DNA of 64,000 nucleotides from Prevotella melaninogenica (GTDB taxonomy: Bacteria; Bacteroidota; Bacteroidia; Bacteroidales; Bacteroidaceae), in contig NZ_CP072347.1 of assembly GCF_018127925.1 (NCBI RefSeq), forward strand, positions 870,501-934,500, in the 5' to 3' direction. The position numbers and the translations under genes were made by a program. Of the stretch, positions 24,876 through 33,354 are shown in pieces (positions within the stretch are counted from its first letter, which is position 1; each line of letters opens with the position of its first letter). Under the pieces are notes generated by a model. It had not been told where the DNA came from. It worked only from the letters and a program-made list of their open reading frames with translations, and made no database searches.

Positions 24876-25787
24876 CTAACTCTTATTAATAATGTATATA
24901 CCCCCTGCAGCTAATGCACCAGCTATCATATATTTGATATAGAATGTTTCGTCAAGGCATAGGCATGAGGTAACTGCACCGACAACTGGAATCAATGAGT
25001 TATAGATAGCTACCTTACCAACAGGATTGCAAGTGAGCAGTTTGTTATAGAGCGTGAAACCTAATGTACTGATAGCGATGAGCAAGAGTAGGTAAGTAAT
25101 ACCTAAAAGGGTAATCTGTGGAAGTTCACCACCCATCATTAGTCCAGGGATAATCAATAATGTACCACCTATTGCTAAGCTGTAGCCTGTACCAACAAAT
25201 ACATCTACACGTTTGCCCAATCCACGTGTAAGCAGTGATGCTGATGCACCACAAAGGGCATTGAGGATAATCATTCCGTCACCTAACCAAGTGAACTTTC
25301 CACTCTCAGCTCCACCCAAGTTGAGTGATAGAATACCAGCAAAACCAACAATACATCCTATAATCTTCTTGACTGTCATACGGTCGCTCTTGAAGAAGAT
25401 ACAAGCGAAGATAACGACAGAAAAGACGCTAAGCGAGTTGAGTATGGCGGCTCGTGAACCTTCACTATGTGATAATCCAAAGTAGAAGAAGGCATAATGT
25501 AAGGTGGTATTCATCATACAGAATAGAAGGATATACCACCAATCTATAGGTTTTTTCACTTTGAAGTTACGCTTTTTGCTACCTGCAATCGCCAATACTA
25601 TTAGTCCCGAAAGACAGAAACGAATACCTGCGAAAAGCATTTTAGAGCCTGTCATATCTGCTGAGATGGCAAATTCTGAGAAACCTAATTTAATCAAGGG
25701 ATATGCCCAGCCCCATGCAATTGCAGCTGTTAGGGCAAAGATAGTCACCCATAATGGTCGTTGAAATATACTTTTTGTTTGTGTCAT
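24876..25787 (-). CDS. DMT-superfamily (EamA) transporter
   Basis: 303 residues with ten hydrophobic helices in two five-helix EamA halves (about 10-145 and 155-300). The first half has GWAYPLIKLGFSEF and FAGIRFCLSGLIVLAI, the second ALCGASASLLTRGLGKR and CNPVGKVAIYNSLIPVVGAVTSCLCLDE. The last contains the PVxA-type motif near the C-terminus that marks RhaT/YdcZ-like EamA exporters. The likely role is export or import of small metabolites such as amino acids, with substrate unknown. A promoter box (minus TACCTTTG) lies about 230 bp upstream, across an AT-rich palindromic element. Confidence 0.87.
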   Translation of the reverse strand: MTQTKSIFQRPLWVTIFALTAAIAWGWAYPLIKLGFSEFAISADMTGSKMLFAGIRFCLSGLIVLAIAGSKKRNFKVKKPIDWWYILLFCMMNTTLHYAFFYFGLSHSEGSRAAILNSLSVFSVVIFACIFFKSDRMTVKKIIGCIVGFAGILSLNLGGAESGKFTWLGDGMIILNALCGASASLLTRGLGKRVDVFVGTGYSLAIGGTLLIIPGLMMGGELPQITLLGITYLLLLIAISTLGFTLYNKLLTCNPVGKVAIYNSLIPVVGAVTSCLCLDETFYIKYMIAGALAAGGIYIINKS

Positions 25788-25891
25788 TAGTTGTTTGTTA
25801 TAATTTAAATTAATATTAAATCATTGAAATTCAGTCGTTATTATGAATACTCTCTTTCCTTACTTTAATATGTATAGACTTGCTTTCACAA

Positions 25892-25984
25892 ATTATTCTC
25901 ATGGAAATAAATTTTTATTTACGTGATAAAATACATTTATTTCCATGAAAATAAACTCCTCTTTTCACGTAAATAATTCACGAG
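25892..25984. repeat. AT-rich CATG/CACG palindromic element, copy 1
   Basis: Successive short arms TTCTCATGGAAATAA, TTTATTTACGTGATAAAA, TTTATTTCCATGAAAATAAA and TTTTCACGTAAATAATTCACG. It is in the leader between the DMT exporter gene and its promoter. The arms TTTCATGAAAATAA and TTTTCACGTAAATAA recur at 60571-60658. Confidence 0.55.
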
Positions 25985-26015
25985 AAGATATTACCAACGA
26001 CCTGCATTCATTGTG

Positions 26016-26023
26016 CAAAGGTA
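26016..26023 (-). promoter_or_regulatory. Promoter box for the DMT exporter
   Basis: The minus strand reads TACCTTTG. A long leader of more than 200 bases with the AT-rich palindromes would precede the gene. Confidence 0.5.
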
Positions 26024-26100
26024 CGTTCTTTCCTCGACATATGTCGTCTTTTAGTCGCTTTTTTATTCCCGCTTAATTAGGTTATTTGTTCTTAATTGTT

Positions 26101-26108
26101 TATCTTTG
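26101..26108 (+). promoter_or_regulatory. Promoter box for the cyclophilin gene
   Basis: TATCTTTG followed by CGAATAAAT, about 28 bp before the ATG at 26137. Confidence 0.55.
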
Positions 26109-26136
26109 CGAATAAATTTATGCTTTATTAAAACAG

Positions 26137-26826
26137 ATGAAGAAGTTAATATATTCCTTTTTATTGGCTTTGTTCGTAGCTAATGTTCATGCACAGTCTT
26201 TAACTGACACATTACGCCATGAAGTATTATTAGAAACAGATAGTGGAAACATTCGTATTCAACTTTACAATGAGACACCACGTCATCGTGATAACTTCTT
26301 AAAGTTGGTGCGAAGTGGTGCCTATAATGGGGTGTTGTTCCACCGTGTTGTTAAAGATTTTATGATTCAAACAGGTGATATGGGCTCAAAGACAGCAAAG
26401 CCAGGACAGGCTTTAGGCGATACGCCAGAGACTTACTCGCTCCCTGCAGAGATAGATTATCCGAAGCTGTTACACCGTCGTGGAGCTGTTGCTGCAGCTC
26501 GTGAGGGCGATGATGTCAATCCAAAACGAGAGTCATCAGCCTCACAATTCTATATTGTATGGGGTATAAAGTTCTCTGATGGTCAGCTGGACTGGGCACA
26601 GAAGCGCCTTAACGAACATACAGACAGTACAGTGCAGATGACACCAGAGGTACGTCAAATGTACAAAGAAGTGGGTGGCTCGCCTCATTTGGACGGACAG
26701 TATACTGTCTTTGGACAGGTGTTAGATGGATTGGATGTTGTTGAACGCATACAACGCCAGCCTGTTGATGCCAACGATCGTCCATTAGTTGATGTCCGTA
26801 TTCGTAAAGCAACCGTATTGAAATAA
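26137..26826 (+). CDS. Exported cyclophilin-type peptidyl-prolyl isomerase
   Basis: 229 residues. The signal peptide is MKKLIYSFLLALFVANVHA followed by Q. The cyclophilin fold runs from about residue 28 to the end. RHRDNFLKLVRSGAYNGVLFHRVVKDFMIQTGD holds the catalytic Arg and Phe and the QTGD motif. SSASQFYIVWG is the SxxSQFxI segment, and YTVFGQVLDGLDVVERI the last conserved block. A 50-residue insertion after WG (KFSDGQLDWAQKRLNEHTDS and on) is typical of Bacteroidota members. It should assist folding of exported proteins in the periplasm. The metalloprotease gene follows 53 bp later, so the pair may share a transcript. Confidence 0.92.
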   Translation: MKKLIYSFLLALFVANVHAQSLTDTLRHEVLLETDSGNIRIQLYNETPRHRDNFLKLVRSGAYNGVLFHRVVKDFMIQTGDMGSKTAKPGQALGDTPETYSLPAEIDYPKLLHRRGAVAAAREGDDVNPKRESSASQFYIVWGIKFSDGQLDWAQKRLNEHTDSTVQMTPEVRQMYKEVGGSPHLDGQYTVFGQVLDGLDVVERIQRQPVDANDRPLVDVRIRKATVLK

Positions 26827-26879
26827 GGTTGTCTTCATTCTCTCAAACAGTAAATACAAAGTAAAGTTACTATAAATTT

Positions 26880-29378
26880 ATGTCAATCAACAGAAAAGCA
26901 ACAGCCTGTCTGTTTGCGCTTATGCTCGGAAGTGGAGTAGGTGTAGCAGGTAACAGGTTTGTCTATCGTGCCGTAAAAGATACGATTACACAGCACAAGG
27001 ACACCACAAAACAGAATGTTCAGAAAGGGAAAGCACCTGAGAAAGAGAAAGAAAAGCCTTCTGCTTATGATCAACTCGTGAAGAAAAAAGGAAGTGTTCA
27101 GAATGGACTCTTTACCGTAAGACATATTGACGACCAATGGTACTTTGAGGTACCAGACTCAGTTATAGGTCGATACTTGCTCGCTGTGACTCGTTTTACA
27201 GCCGTTCCACAGAACTTTGGTAAGTTTGCTGGAGAGGCAGTAAACCAACAAACTGTTTATTTTGAGCAACGTGATGATAAGACAATGTTGCTTCGTGCCT
27301 ACGTTCTTTCACAAGAGGCTGACCCTAAGAGCAGTATTTCTCGTACGTTGAAAGCTTCTACGGCTGACCCTATTGTCGCTTCATTTAAGGTGATTGGACG
27401 TAACAAGGATACTAAGGCACAGCTGATTGATGTCACACCATTGTTTGTTAAAGACAATGCTGTGCTGAGTGTGTCGTCAGATAACTCAAAGCAATTGAAG
27501 TTAGGTGGACTCATGTCTGACCGTACTTTCATTGATACGATGAAGGTTTACCCAATTAATGTGGAGATTGCTACGACACGTACTTATTCAAGTGCACCTT
27601 CTACGGTACCTGCTTCTTATACAGGTGCGATGACAATCGGACTGAATACCAGTGTTGTTCTTCTTCCAAAGATACCTATGCGCAAGCGAGTATGGGACAA
27701 TCGTGTGGGTTATTTTACGAATAGATATACTATCTTCAGCGACAATCAGACTAAGACAGACCGTGAGCAGTTTATCTCTCGATTTCGTTTAGAGCCTAAA
27801 GATAAGAAGGCATATGCAAAGGGTAAACTCTCAGAGCCTATCAAACCTATCGTATTCTATATTGATCCAGCTACACCAAAGAAGTGGGTTCCTTATTTGA
27901 TGAAGGGTATCGAGGATTGGAATGTTGCTTTTGAGGCTGCTGGTTTTAAGAATGCTATACAGGCAAAAGAGTGGCCTAATGACCCAACGATGAGTGTTGA
28001 TGATGCTCGTTTCAATGTTCTTCGTTATCTACCAGCTGAGATTGAAAACGCATATGGTCCTCGTATAGTTGATCCACGTAGTGGAGAGATTATCGAAAGT
28101 CATATTTGTTGGTATCATAATGTGATGAACCTCTTGACAAAGTGGTACTTCACACAGTGCGCTCCATTGGACAAGCGTGCGCAAACGGTACACATGGACG
28201 ATAAACTCATGGGTGAGTTGATTCGCTTTGTGTCAAGTCATGAGGTGGGACATGCACTCGGATTGCGTCATAATATGGGTGCAAGCCATGCTACTCCTGT
28301 AGAGAAACTACGTGATAAGAAGTGGGTAGAGGAACATGGTCATACTGCCAGCATTATGGACTACGCTCGTTTCAATTACGTTGCACAGCCAGAAGACAAC
28401 GTTTCAGAGCGTGGACTCTTCCCACGTGTGAACGATTACGACAAGTGGGCAATCCGTTGGGGCTATCAGTATCGTCCAGAGTTCAAAGATGAGATGGACG
28501 AGAAGGAGAAGTTGATGACTGAGACAACAGCCATTCTTGCTAAGAATCCGCGTCTTTGGTTTGGTGGTGAGGGTAAGAATGAAGACCCACGTGCACAGAC
28601 AGAAGACCTTGGAGATGACAATGTGAAGGCGAGTGATTATGGTATTAAGAACTTGAAACGTATCATAGCAAAGCTGCCAGAGTGGACACGTCAGCCTAAC
28701 GACCAGTACGAGGACCGCATGGAAATGTGGCGAAGTGTTGTTGGTCAGTATGGACGTTATACGAATCACGTACTGAAGAACATTGGTGGTCGTTACATTA
28801 ACAATATGCCTGGGCAGAAACCTTATGAGGTTGCACCAGCTAAGAAGGGTAGAGATGCTGTCGACTATATCGGTCGTCAGGTGTTTGAAGCACCACTTTG
28901 GCTTTATCCTTCATCTATGACTGATATTGCAGGTACCGACCTTGTCGACGAAATCAGTACTTATCAGGATCGTATTCTGAAGGTGATGATGAACGGAACC
29001 ATTATGGATAAGATTTATAAGGACCAGCGTGAGGCAGGTGCTTATCAGTTCAAAGACTATCTTAATGATTTGTTCCACAGTGTTTGGAAGCCACTCGCTG
29101 GTCTTAATGATATGCAGGTACGTACACGCCGCTTACTCGAGCGTAACTATGTAGACCAACTGAATAGCCTTTTAAATCCTGTTCAGAACGACAAACCAAC
29201 CGTTGCTGACCGTGCAAGTAATTCTGATATTATGCTCTATCTCATGCAGCATTTAGATACTGTTGAGCAGTTCTGTAAGGCACAAGCAGCACAAAGTGAA
29301 GGTATCAATCTCCTTCATTACAACGATTTGTTACGTCAGATTAAGCTGATTCGTGAGCGTCGTGTGACAGTAAAGTAA
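26880..29378 (+). CDS. Exported zinc metalloprotease (DUF5117/DUF5118 metzincin-like)
   Basis: 832 residues with a signal peptide (MSINRKATACLFALMLGSGV, ending GVAG). A Lys/Glu-rich linker (KGKAPEKEKEKPS) follows, then a DUF5118-like start KKGSVQNGLFTVRHIDDQWYF. A large beta domain carries IVFYIDPATPKKWVPYLMKG. The catalytic motif HEVGHALGLRH has zinc ligands H454, H458 and H464 and base E455. A Met-turn SIMDYARFNYVAQPED follows, the metzincin pattern. The C-terminal 250 residues are helical. The family is common in Bacteroidota and is thought to be periplasmic or surface proteases. Substrates are unknown. Confidence 0.9.
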   Translation: MSINRKATACLFALMLGSGVGVAGNRFVYRAVKDTITQHKDTTKQNVQKGKAPEKEKEKPSAYDQLVKKKGSVQNGLFTVRHIDDQWYFEVPDSVIGRYLLAVTRFTAVPQNFGKFAGEAVNQQTVYFEQRDDKTMLLRAYVLSQEADPKSSISRTLKASTADPIVASFKVIGRNKDTKAQLIDVTPLFVKDNAVLSVSSDNSKQLKLGGLMSDRTFIDTMKVYPINVEIATTRTYSSAPSTVPASYTGAMTIGLNTSVVLLPKIPMRKRVWDNRVGYFTNRYTIFSDNQTKTDREQFISRFRLEPKDKKAYAKGKLSEPIKPIVFYIDPATPKKWVPYLMKGIEDWNVAFEAAGFKNAIQAKEWPNDPTMSVDDARFNVLRYLPAEIENAYGPRIVDPRSGEIIESHICWYHNVMNLLTKWYFTQCAPLDKRAQTVHMDDKLMGELIRFVSSHEVGHALGLRHNMGASHATPVEKLRDKKWVEEHGHTASIMDYARFNYVAQPEDNVSERGLFPRVNDYDKWAIRWGYQYRPEFKDEMDEKEKLMTETTAILAKNPRLWFGGEGKNEDPRAQTEDLGDDNVKASDYGIKNLKRIIAKLPEWTRQPNDQYEDRMEMWRSVVGQYGRYTNHVLKNIGGRYINNMPGQKPYEVAPAKKGRDAVDYIGRQVFEAPLWLYPSSMTDIAGTDLVDEISTYQDRILKVMMNGTIMDKIYKDQREAGAYQFKDYLNDLFHSVWKPLAGLNDMQVRTRRLLERNYVDQLNSLLNPVQNDKPTVADRASNSDIMLYLMQHLDTVEQFCKAQAAQSEGINLLHYNDLLRQIKLIRERRVTVK

Positions 29379-29608
29379 TTGTTTAGGTAAACTTCTAACC
29401 ATATACAAGAAGTCTATTCGTCTTTTATGGTTGTGATAATTGTCCGTAGTAGAGTCTAAATCTCTGCCATGGACGATTTCTTTTTACTATAGTTGTACTT
29501 TATTCTAAATTTCTCATAAGACAAGACAATTATCCTGTCTTCTCTCGCTTATTCGGTCTAATTTATATATTTCTTTTAGATTTCCTTGCCCATTCTAAAA
29601 AGATGTCT

Positions 29609-29616
29609 TACCTTTG
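29609..29616 (+). promoter_or_regulatory. Canonical promoter of the surface-protein locus
   Basis: TACCTTTG with TTG at 29586-29588 exactly 20 bp upstream, the best full -33/-7 pair in the window. It points at the CA microsatellite and the small genes leading to the fimbrillin-like lipoprotein. Confidence 0.65.
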
Positions 29617-29636
29617 CGCCCGTGAAACAATTAGCA

Positions 29637-30143
<507 letters not shown>

Positions 30144-30196
30144 AGCCACATAATAGAGAGTAGATAACAACTATTTTTAATCAAATCAAAAAAGCA

Positions 30197-30400
30197 ATGA
30201 GAAAGAAACAAGAAAAGAAGGATTATTCTGCACCACGTTGCATGATAATCCAAGTGAGCGAAACCACTTATTTGATGGACACGTCGTTCCCTAGCCAGCA
30301 CAGGAAGGCAAACAAGGCTACTGGTCCTGCTGCTGCTAAGGCAAGTCAATGGAATGAGAAAGACTTCGAAGACGAAGTCCCTACCTCATGGGAAGACTAA
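30197..30400 (+). CDS. Small protein (67 aa) upstream of the fimbrillin-like lipoprotein
   Basis: Begins MRKKQEKKDYSAPRCMIIQV and ends EKDFEDEVPTSWED, with Lys/Arg-rich ends and an acidic tail. No signal peptide or membrane helix. Small proteins with the pattern Tyr-x-x-Pro-x-(Cys/Met)-x-(I/V)-(I/V) near the start and no known function often precede surface lipoprotein genes in Prevotella and Bacteroides. It ends 42 bp before the fimbrillin-like gene and is surely co-transcribed. Function unknown. It could be a regulator, or a small precursor peptide. Confidence 0.6.
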   Translation: MRKKQEKKDYSAPRCMIIQVSETTYLMDTSFPSQHRKANKATGPAAAKASQWNEKDFEDEVPTSWED

Positions 30401-30442
30401 GAGAGAGTTATTAACAAAAGGAACAAATTAAAAAGAATAAAG

Positions 30443-32026
30443 ATGAAGAAAACAATAAAACAATATTCATTTGCATCGCAACTAAAGTCTTTGGCTGTCG
30501 TGTTCGGAATCGCCTTGACTTTCGCATCTTGTGCTAAGGAAGATGTGGCGCAAAACCCAACCATCAAAGAGGGTGATAACGACAAGAACCTAACAACCTT
30601 CGTAGCAGGCGACGAGGCAAAAACCCGTACGTCACTGAATTATAATAGCGGTGACTTCTATTGGGAAGCAGGCGACTATATCTACGTAAAGGACGACGAC
30701 GGCGTATTGCAGAAGAGTTCGAACGCTCCAGACCAAAAGGTGGCTTCTTTCCGTTATAGAGTACCTGGCAAGTTTGGCGCAAGTGCAAGTTATAAAGTTT
30801 ATTACTTGGGTAAGAACAGTAACGGCAGCCAAGTAACTATTTCTGCTAACCAAACGCAGATCGCCCCTAACAATACCGAGCATTTCGGCACCGCAGGCGA
30901 CTATGGTACAGCTACGGCAACAGGAGCAGTAGGCGGTAGCATCTTTAGTTTCCAGTTAGAGCATCAGCCAGCTTACCTTGTCTTCCAGCCTTACATAAGC
31001 AACACTGTCCTACATGACTGTTACTTAACAAAGGTGGAGGTAAGCTCTGATAATGATATTGCAGAGACTTATACAATCAACACAAGCACGGGTGCCCTTA
31101 CAGGCTCAGCAGGCAGCAAACAAATCATCTTGACTACAAGCGGCAGTAGTACTAATCCAAATGGCTTCCCACTAAGCAACAGTTCAGCCAGCGTAACAAC
31201 TAACGGAGCTTACATGGTGATTAAGCCAGGCACTCATACCTTAAAAGTACGTTATTGGATAAAAGACATAGCAACCAACGTAGAGGGTATTATTACGAAG
31301 ACTCTTCCTGCTACTGCTTATGCTTCAAACACTTACTACGATATGACAGCTAACCTTAACGTACGTAATTATGACGGCGACCATTATTACATGTGGGATG
31401 CAGAGAAACAATATTGGTATGGTTACGAATGGACAAAGCACTTGTCAGGAAACACAGGTCAGCCAACACTAATCGGTAGCAGTTCATCAAATTACGCGCA
31501 GAGTAACAGTGATGTGTCTCGTTGGTACAACGAGAGTTACCCAGGTTATGGCGTAAGTAATCCAGCAACCCACACATCATGTAAAGACCTTCCCAATATT
31601 AACGAGATGACCTGGTACGCTGCAAAGGGCGATCCTCGTTGGGACGCAGACCAATTATGGACAACCATGGGTCACTTATATAAAGGTGGCATGTGGTTTA
31701 AGAAGAAAGCGAATATAAGCGGATTTAACCCTAACACCGCAGTAGACGGTAATGATTGGCGAACAAATAGCAACGGAAATAGCTGGTCTGTAGTATCTCA
31801 TACTCTCCCCGATGCGGCTGATGCAGGTAATTACTTCTACCTGCCCGCCTTGGGTTTCTACTACTCTGGTCAGCTGTACGACGTTGGCGGCAGCGGCTTC
31901 TATTGGTCGTCAAGTGCTAACCCATGGAGCCATGACGGCGCGTACGTCCTGTACTTCTACAGTGGTAGCGTCGGCGTGAACAACACCAACCGCCGCGGCG
32001 GGTATAGGGTCGTCGGGTTCGAGTAG
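30443..32026 (+). CDS. Fimbrillin-like surface lipoprotein with a C-type-lectin-fold C-terminus (candidate DGR target)
   Basis: 527 residues. The lipoprotein signal ends LTFASC with Cys30, followed by AKED. Residues about 50-300 resemble the fimbrillin/Mfa-type domain of Bacteroidales (AKTRTSLNYNSGDFYWEAGD, IYVKDDDGVLQKS, YMVIKPGTHTLKVRYWI). Residues about 370-527 are a FISUMP/C-type-lectin-like domain: ARWDADQLW-type Trp motifs, FYLPALGFYYSGQLYDVGGS, FYWSSSANPWSHDGAYVLYF and SGSVGVNNTNRRGGYRV. The last 40 codons are GC-rich and dominated by NNC codons, unlike the rest of the gene, which is what adenine-directed mutagenesis of AAC-rich template DNA leaves. No reverse transcriptase is in the window. 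Probably a surface-exposed binding protein, phase-variable through the upstream microsatellite. Confidence 0.8.
   Translation: MKKTIKQYSFASQLKSLAVVFGIALTFASCAKEDVAQNPTIKEGDNDKNLTTFVAGDEAKTRTSLNYNSGDFYWEAGDYIYVKDDDGVLQKSSNAPDQKVASFRYRVPGKFGASASYKVYYLGKNSNGSQVTISANQTQIAPNNTEHFGTAGDYGTATATGAVGGSIFSFQLEHQPAYLVFQPYISNTVLHDCYLTKVEVSSDNDIAETYTINTSTGALTGSAGSKQIILTTSGSSTNPNGFPLSNSSASVTTNGAYMVIKPGTHTLKVRYWIKDIATNVEGIITKTLPATAYASNTYYDMTANLNVRNYDGDHYYMWDAEKQYWYGYEWTKHLSGNTGQPTLIGSSSSNYAQSNSDVSRWYNESYPGYGVSNPATHTSCKDLPNINEMTWYAAKGDPRWDADQLWTTMGHLYKGGMWFKKKANISGFNPNTAVDGNDWRTNSNGNSWSVVSHTLPDAADAGNYFYLPALGFYYSGQLYDVGGSGFYWSSSANPWSHDGAYVLYFYSGSVGVNNTNRRGGYRVVGFE
31890..32026 (+). other. Candidate DGR variable region at the 3' end of the lipoprotein gene
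   Basis: My count gives 66 G+C in the 106 bases 31921-32026, far above the surrounding genome. Codons at positions where DGR templates usually carry AAC are GTC, TAC, TAC, AGC, GGC, ACC, CGC and GGC, all NNC. They are separated by invariant-looking codons (GCG TAC, CTG, TTC, AGT GGT, GTG AAC AAC). The last 26 bases before the stop, GGGTATAGGGTCGTCGGG and on, are A-poor, like an initiation-of-mutagenic-homology site. A stem-loop follows at 32046. Confidence 0.55.
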
Positions 32027-32045
32027 TCCTAAAACCCCACCCCAA

Positions 32046-32064
32046 CCCTCCCCAAAGGGGAGGG
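32046..32064 (+). terminator. Short GC-rich hairpin after the candidate variable region
   Basis: CCCTCCCC pairs with GGGGAGGG across AAA, 19 bp after the stop codon. There is no T-run, so it is a weak terminator. It resembles the stem-loop found just downstream of the homology site in DGR target genes. Confidence 0.5.
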
Positions 32065-32105
32065 AGTGCCTAACGGGGTAAAAGAAGTAAATAAGCAAAC
32101 CGTTT

Positions 32106-32214
32106 GAAGAAAATTTCTAACGGGTCGGAAGAAAATTTCTCTACGGTGAGAAATTTATGTGCCTACGGTTGGAAAGAAATTTTTCACAAAGGAAAATTTT
32201 CTTCCGACCGTAGG
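32106..32214. repeat. Clustered GGAAGAAAATTTC direct and inverted repeats
   Basis: GAAGAAAATTTCT occurs at 32106 and 32129, a variant GAGAAATTT at 32148, and GGAAAGAAATTTTTC at 32171. The inverted form GAAAATTTTCTTCCGACCG (32192-32210) is complementary to CGGGTCGGAAGAAAATTTC with one bulge. The region is non-coding in my reading: an in-frame stretch from a TTG at 32104 only reflects the repeats. Confidence 0.6.
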
Positions 32215-32466
32215 AAAATTAAAAGCCCTCCTTTAGCTCTGAAAAAAGATGGCTGGAAGTTACAATTTTCTATAAACGGAAATGCTATTATCTTGAAGAC
32301 AAAGAAGGTTTCTAACTGGAAAAACAAAAAGAAAACCATTGACACTACAAACTGAATAAAAGCCTTATTCAGAAGAGAATATGAAAAACGGAGAATAAAC
32401 CATGGAACAAACCAAGGTGTAAATGCCGTAAAAACTTAAATATTTACTTTTAAAAACAAAACAATT

Positions 32467-32913
32467 ATGAAGATTAAACTTCAAAAGAAAAAGAATCCGC
32501 AGAAGCGGACAGAGGAAAAGTACTATGCTAATCCTGTAAATCTTGGTAAGAATACCTTGCGGGATATTGCACGCGACATTGCGGGGCGTTCTTCGCTGAC
32601 ACGTGGTGACATCGAAAACGTGTTGTCAAACTTTATGGACAGTCTGCCTCATTATCTCCGCGATGGCTTTAGCGTGCAGTTGGGGGAGTTTGGCACGATG
32701 CGCCTGACTCTTTCAAGCGAGGGGGCTGCAACGGAAAAGGCTTTTAAGACAGAAACCATCAAGCCGCGCGTAACGTTTACGCCGGGTGTAGAGCTGAAAG
32801 CTGCGCTGCGCGAGAACTCGTATGAAACGGTGAAGGAGGAAAACTCTAGTTCAAAACCTTCTCATAAAGACGAGGGAAATGGAAAGAATCCTGGACCTGT
32901 GCCAGAGGACTAA
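32467..32913 (+). CDS. HU-like DNA-binding protein of the HU-HIG type
   Basis: 148 residues. The Bacteroidota HU-like family has an N-terminal strand rich in Lys, here MKIKLQKKKNPQKRTEEKYY, followed by a wHTH/HU helical pair, LRDIARDIAGRSSLTRGDIENVLSNFMDSLP. SVQLGEFGTMRLTLSSEG leads into the beta-arm, and IKPRVTFTPGVELKAALREN closes the fold. The last 30 residues are a disordered Glu/Ser/Lys tail ending GKNPGPVPED. Such proteins are numerous in Bacteroidales surface-polysaccharide and surface-protein loci. A DNA-architectural or regulatory role in switching is plausible and unproven. A palindrome-rich hairpin follows it. Confidence 0.85.
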   Translation: MKIKLQKKKNPQKRTEEKYYANPVNLGKNTLRDIARDIAGRSSLTRGDIENVLSNFMDSLPHYLRDGFSVQLGEFGTMRLTLSSEGAATEKAFKTETIKPRVTFTPGVELKAALRENSYETVKEENSSSKPSHKDEGNGKNPGPVPED

Positions 32914-32952
32914 AAGGAACGTTGACTGTTGGTCAAGGATAAACGAAAAAGA

Positions 32953-33006
32953 GTTCGCGAACAAATCGGAAATTGTTCGCGAACTTTTTTAAGATTGTTC
33001 GCGAAC
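32953..33006. terminator. Terminator and triplicated GTTCGCGAAC palindrome
   Basis: The perfect 10-bp palindrome GTTCGCGAAC occurs at 32953, 32975 and 32997, exactly 22 bp apart. The first two lie within AGTTCGCGAACAA and TTGTTCGCGAACT, which pair over 13 bp and are followed by TTTTT, a good terminator for the HU-like gene. The third copy again ends in TTTTT. Confidence 0.75.
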
Positions 33007-33052
33007 TTTTTAATTTACAAACTATATTTATCAACTTTAGAGTATTAATATT

Positions 33053-33254
33053 ATGGCATTTTCAAAAAGTAAAGAAGAAGATTACAGGTCTGTGGTATCT
33101 GCAGGTAGTGACGGTTGGAAAACCAGTAACAACAGACTCGGTGGCGGACCGATTGGCATTGATTTCGACGGTGAGCCGTGGTGACATGTTTGCAGTGCTG
33201 AGGGTATCGGTATCTGGATTTATCTTGTTCCTATCGGTAAAAAAGATGTGTTAA
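33053..33254 (+). pseudogene. Decayed second HU-HIG-type gene
   Basis: The frame containing positions 33054-33254 reads FQKVKKKITGLWYLQVVTVG, KPVTTDSVADRLALISTVSR and GDMFAVL. This is the N-terminal half of an HU-like domain (strand, GKPVTTxxVA helix, STVSRGDxxAVL helix). The only plausible start, ATG 33053, is in a different frame, so a frameshift lies in the A/T run near 33060. After AVL the expected second helix and beta-arm are missing and the frame ends in LSVKKMC. Length is under half the family norm. I therefore read it as a pseudogene, next to an intact paralogue. Confidence 0.6.
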
Positions 33255-33304
33255 TATCTAAAGAATACCTAACTTAGAGTATTGTTAAACTGTTATTTTT
33301 GCTT

Positions 33305-33312
33305 TACCTTTG
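33305..33312 (+). promoter_or_regulatory. Promoter of the TonB receptor locus
   Basis: TACCTTTG with TTG at 33282-33284 about 20 bp upstream. The ATG at 33355 follows after roughly 35 bases of leader. Confidence 0.6.
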
Positions 33313-33354
33313 CAACGGTATTTAGTTTTCGAATATAAATTTCAGGATTTTTAA

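Noticed and set aside
32104-32355. 83-codon frame from a TTG
   Set aside because: It runs through the GAAGAAAATTTC repeat cluster, has no ATG and no recognisable domain.
30443-33350. DGR reverse transcriptase or template repeat next to the candidate target
   Set aside because: I looked on both strands for a long reverse-transcriptase frame and for an AAC-rich copy of the 3' end and found neither in the window.
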